DNA of 64,000 nt from positions 1 to 64,000 of the forward strand of contig NW_025939751.1 in NCBI RefSeq assembly GCF_000764305.2, written 5' to 3'. The notes under the pieces were generated by a model, which worked only from the letters and a program-made list of their open reading frames with translations, was not told the origin of the DNA and searched no databases. Positions 61,063-64,000 of this stretch are shown in pieces (position 1 is the stretch's first letter; every line of letters starts with the position of its first letter). This DNA comes from Hyalella azteca (Eukaryota > Arthropoda > Malacostraca > Amphipoda > Hyalellidae). A program made the translations under genes and the position numbers.

Positions 61063-63433
61063 AACGTTTAATCATGAAACGTTGCAGTGAGCGACACTCG
61101 AATTACATTAAGGAGAGCAGAGTGGGACCCTCGAATTATACTAAGCGCAGCAGTGAGTTGCACAATGAGTACTGAAATGGGAAGAATTTTCTGCGGCACA
61201 CCCTTTTATTAATTAAATAATTGAATACTGGCTCTGATGTCGTTCATAAAAAAACAAGAAATGAGACGGGCTTTATGGGAACTCGTGACGAGCGCTATGC
61301 AAAGCATATGAGAGTCCTGAGACAGTGATACGGACCAGCTTCGATTTAGTGAAGAGCCAATCCATATCATGCTGGCGACATTTACGTTACGAGTGTTTCC
61401 TTGGGGATTGTACAAGTTGAATGCTTAAATTTCGAAAGGCTAAACATGCGAGACCCAAGGTGATATAATGATGCATTCAACTTTAATGATGTAAATTATT
61501 TCTTCATGTTATGTTTGAATAGGGTATTTTGTAAAGGCAACTAATAATTATAATAGCGATGAGGAGTTTCAACGCATGCAAGAATTATCGGTTATCAGCA
61601 ACACGCGCAACGCAGAAATTTTGAATAACGCACAAACATATTTGTAGTGAATAGTCACTGCAGCATGCAAGCTATAGTTGTCGCTAATTGGTAACGCACT
61701 TTCATGCCTTGGAAACTGAAAAAAACTACTTACGCTATAGCAGTTCCTCTTACAGCGTTCGTTATTAGTCCACAGTAACAGGTCGCAAAATACTCACTCA
61801 GTTCGTTACTTAGTCCACGTCTACTTGGTGGGAGAATAAAATTTTTATAAAGCTCCACAGCGGTCACAGCGGTCAAGTTGCAAGAGCACAGCCCCTACAG
61901 TCTACGTAAGACATGCAAGCAGTTGTACCAAATTCACAGATCTTAGCCGCAGTTGTTGTGCATGTAGTTGCACAAGTTACATGGGACAGATCAGGCATTA
62001 TCGACACGAATATAAAAATATCCATGATATGGCGACCTTGTTGTACACGACAAGACACGCATCGCACGTGAAAGCATGCAAGGTTGCTCAATGGCACGGA
62101 AGTTACGCTGTTCAAGTCTAGCCCAATTTACAGTAGAACTAAGACAAGACTGGCTAAGTCTAATGAGCTTGCTATGCTGCTCGAGTTTTTCAATGTCAAT
62201 GAAGTTCACGCCAGTTCAGAAATTCATATATGTTTGACAAATATTTCACTCTACTTAAGAACAATAACCATAAAATAATGCAACATTAAAACCCAACCAT
62301 TCGTAAAAAATACAACAAATTGGCACAACTGATTAGATATTACCCATTAGATTTTCCGGTCATTTCTGAAGATGGGTAACAGAAAAAAAATATACCAATA
62401 GAGTCAGGCAAAGGATGTGGGCCTTAAAAAAATGTTCTTGTCGGCTTAGGTAAGATTAACCCAGGACATAAATATGATTGTGGTAATTACGCAAGACTCG
62501 CACAACGGTCTCCTTATCGTACTAAGTGAACAATTGAACGAGTCCTCGTGATCTCCAATACGAAAGACATGTAAACTTATCGCGCTTTTAAGCCGGGTGA
62601 TAAAACCAATGATAATTAGCGGGGTAAAAAATTGGTGAAGGAAAGCAGGTAGGACAGATGCGGATACCTGAGATTTCTTAAGCTTAACATTCGTCGGAGT
62701 ATTCCGCTGTTTGTATCAAACACTCGTAGGGTCGTTAAAGTAACCTCTTTGTAGACAAGACAACCATGAATCCTAATGGCGTTACATGCTTCTATATTTA
62801 ACCTAAAACGGACACCGGCTAATTATAAGAAAAATTCATGCTTCGCTTGTTTTATCCTCACCACGCACATAGAAAAACGAACTGGTTTCGAAATATTTAA
62901 TAATAAATGACTGAAAATAATAGTAATTATAGGCCACAAACTAGACTCAACTGGTCATATAATTCTCCTCAAAAACTGTTTTTAAGCCTAAAAAAGATCG
63001 TCCCTAACATGCAAATCAAACGCAAATGACGGCATTAGACTAAGAAAAACGACAATAAAAAAAGTTCCAGCAACTGTTCCAGTATTATGATGCGTTCATT
63101 CCACTCCAGTATAATAAGGATCCCATTTCAATGTTTTACTATGTGACCATGTCATCAGTTAAGGAATAATGTGAGGTTACATTTCGGCATGTGTTCGCAC
63201 CTCATTATTAAGTATTAACCAAAAGGCTTAAATACTAAATAAGCTATAACTTTTGTTAAGGTGCATCAAAGTTCCTGCCAACACGGCAATTCAGTCACGT
63301 CCACAGTAATATGAACCCTCAGCCTGAGAAGAAATCCAGGCAAAAAGGCTCATTTTGTGAAGGATCTAGGCAGCGATAACAGACTTTCACTACCTACCTG
63401 AACAGTCGGTGAAAATCTCCAGTATATGCCCCC

Positions 63434-63532
63434 GCTGCACCAGCTATGCCCATGCCCCAAGGTCAGTCAGCGGGCACAGGAGCATGGGTATACTCGCTGC
63501 ACAGTTATGCCCATGCCCCAGGCTGGCTAAGC
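63434..63532. repeat. Imperfect tandem duplication, about 62 bp apart
   Basis: gctgcac(c)ag(c/t)tatgcccatgcccc followed by ggtcagtcagcg or ggctggctaagcg. An inverted word (agcatgggtat) lies between the copies. Confidence 0.8.
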
Positions 63533-64000
63533 GCGCTATGATTGGAGAGTGAGTGAACGAAAAAAGTTTGGTTGTAGAATCATGAGCAAAAACTTTGCAC
63601 GTGAAGCAAGGCAGTAGTATGAAAAACCGCCAGGAAACGGATAAAATCATCAGTTCACGAAAAACTCACAAAAGCTTCTATGCCATGTTAGAAAAAACTC
63701 GATAATTTCACCGGATAATCAGGTACAGTAATTGCGTGGGTTTTAGGTTGCAAACATGGCACGTAAAAATCAAATTGGCAAGAAATATGCTCACTGTAAT
63801 CGTTCAATAATCTCGTCCGATATGGGTAGAGCGCGCATTGTTTGATGATTACTGGAGAACAATGCTGTAGAAAATAAAGATGTGAAATATTTTAAGTGAT
63901 TGCATTTTTCTTGGAATTAGTTGGTTGCAGCTAAAAAATAATGTACGGCTTGACAATAGACGATAAAAAAAATTAGTTTGGATCGACATCCACAATCTGC

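Larger units (their letters stand above)
59245..64000. other. Noncoding AT-rich stretch right of the Tc1-like relic
   Basis: Only the short duplications at 60.98 and 63.43 kb and a 16-bp palindrome around tgtatgatgtcataca (about 59753) are notable. No recognised gene or RNA. Confidence 0.55.

Overview
This is a gene-poor, AT-rich, intron-dominated piece of a eukaryotic nuclear genome, most likely an arthropod (probably an insect with a fairly large genome). The reasons are two clear protein-phosphatase exons with GT/AG splice signals separated by about 1.8 kb, no long open reading frames, many minisatellites and foldback sequences, and one dead Tc1-like transposon of about 1.16 kb. Nothing looks bacterial or viral. 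The species cannot be named from the sequence.

The only confidently recognised host gene is on the minus strand: a PP2C/PPM-family metal-dependent Ser/Thr phosphatase, closest by motif to the PPM1E/PPM1F type. Two consecutive coding exons (18719-18623 and 16798-16634) join in a consistent phase-1 frame across the SRAIGD motif. A possible first coding exon of the same gene, or of another minus-strand gene, lies at 30302-30141. The exons that should carry the N-terminal metal-binding half of the domain and the C-terminal Asp-Asn motif were not found.

Layout: 1-11.6 kb is noncoding DNA with a 56-bp tandem duplication, a CAG-rich array, a CAC/GGC low-complexity patch and a 139-bp foldback element. 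At 11.58-13.41 kb a segment of about 0.9 kb is tandemly duplicated and nearly identical, and each copy holds a short GC-rich ORF. At 16.18-16.29 kb there are two near-perfect palindromes joined by an ATAAC-type repeat. The interval 16.6-18.7 kb holds the PP2C exons, a duplicated intron segment with an offset of about 341 bp, and an unusual tandem duplication of the 3' end of an exon with its splice donor. From 18.7 to 30.1 kb (intron if the first exon is right) lie a diverged 53-bp repeat and a satellite-like repeat of about 90 bp. From 30.3 to 58 kb I see no recognisable gene, but there are arrays with 41-, 74-76-, 59-, 21- and 58-bp periods and a TATA/initiator-like candidate promoter near 47.0 kb. 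The Tc1-like relic is at 58.09-59.24 kb, and 59.2-64 kb is unannotated noncoding DNA.

The most interesting signal is in the PP2C gene. The last 27 nt of the SRAIGD exon, with its donor site, have been copied into the following intron. The copy is flanked by AG and GT, keeps the reading phase, and differs from the real exon only at synonymous third positions.
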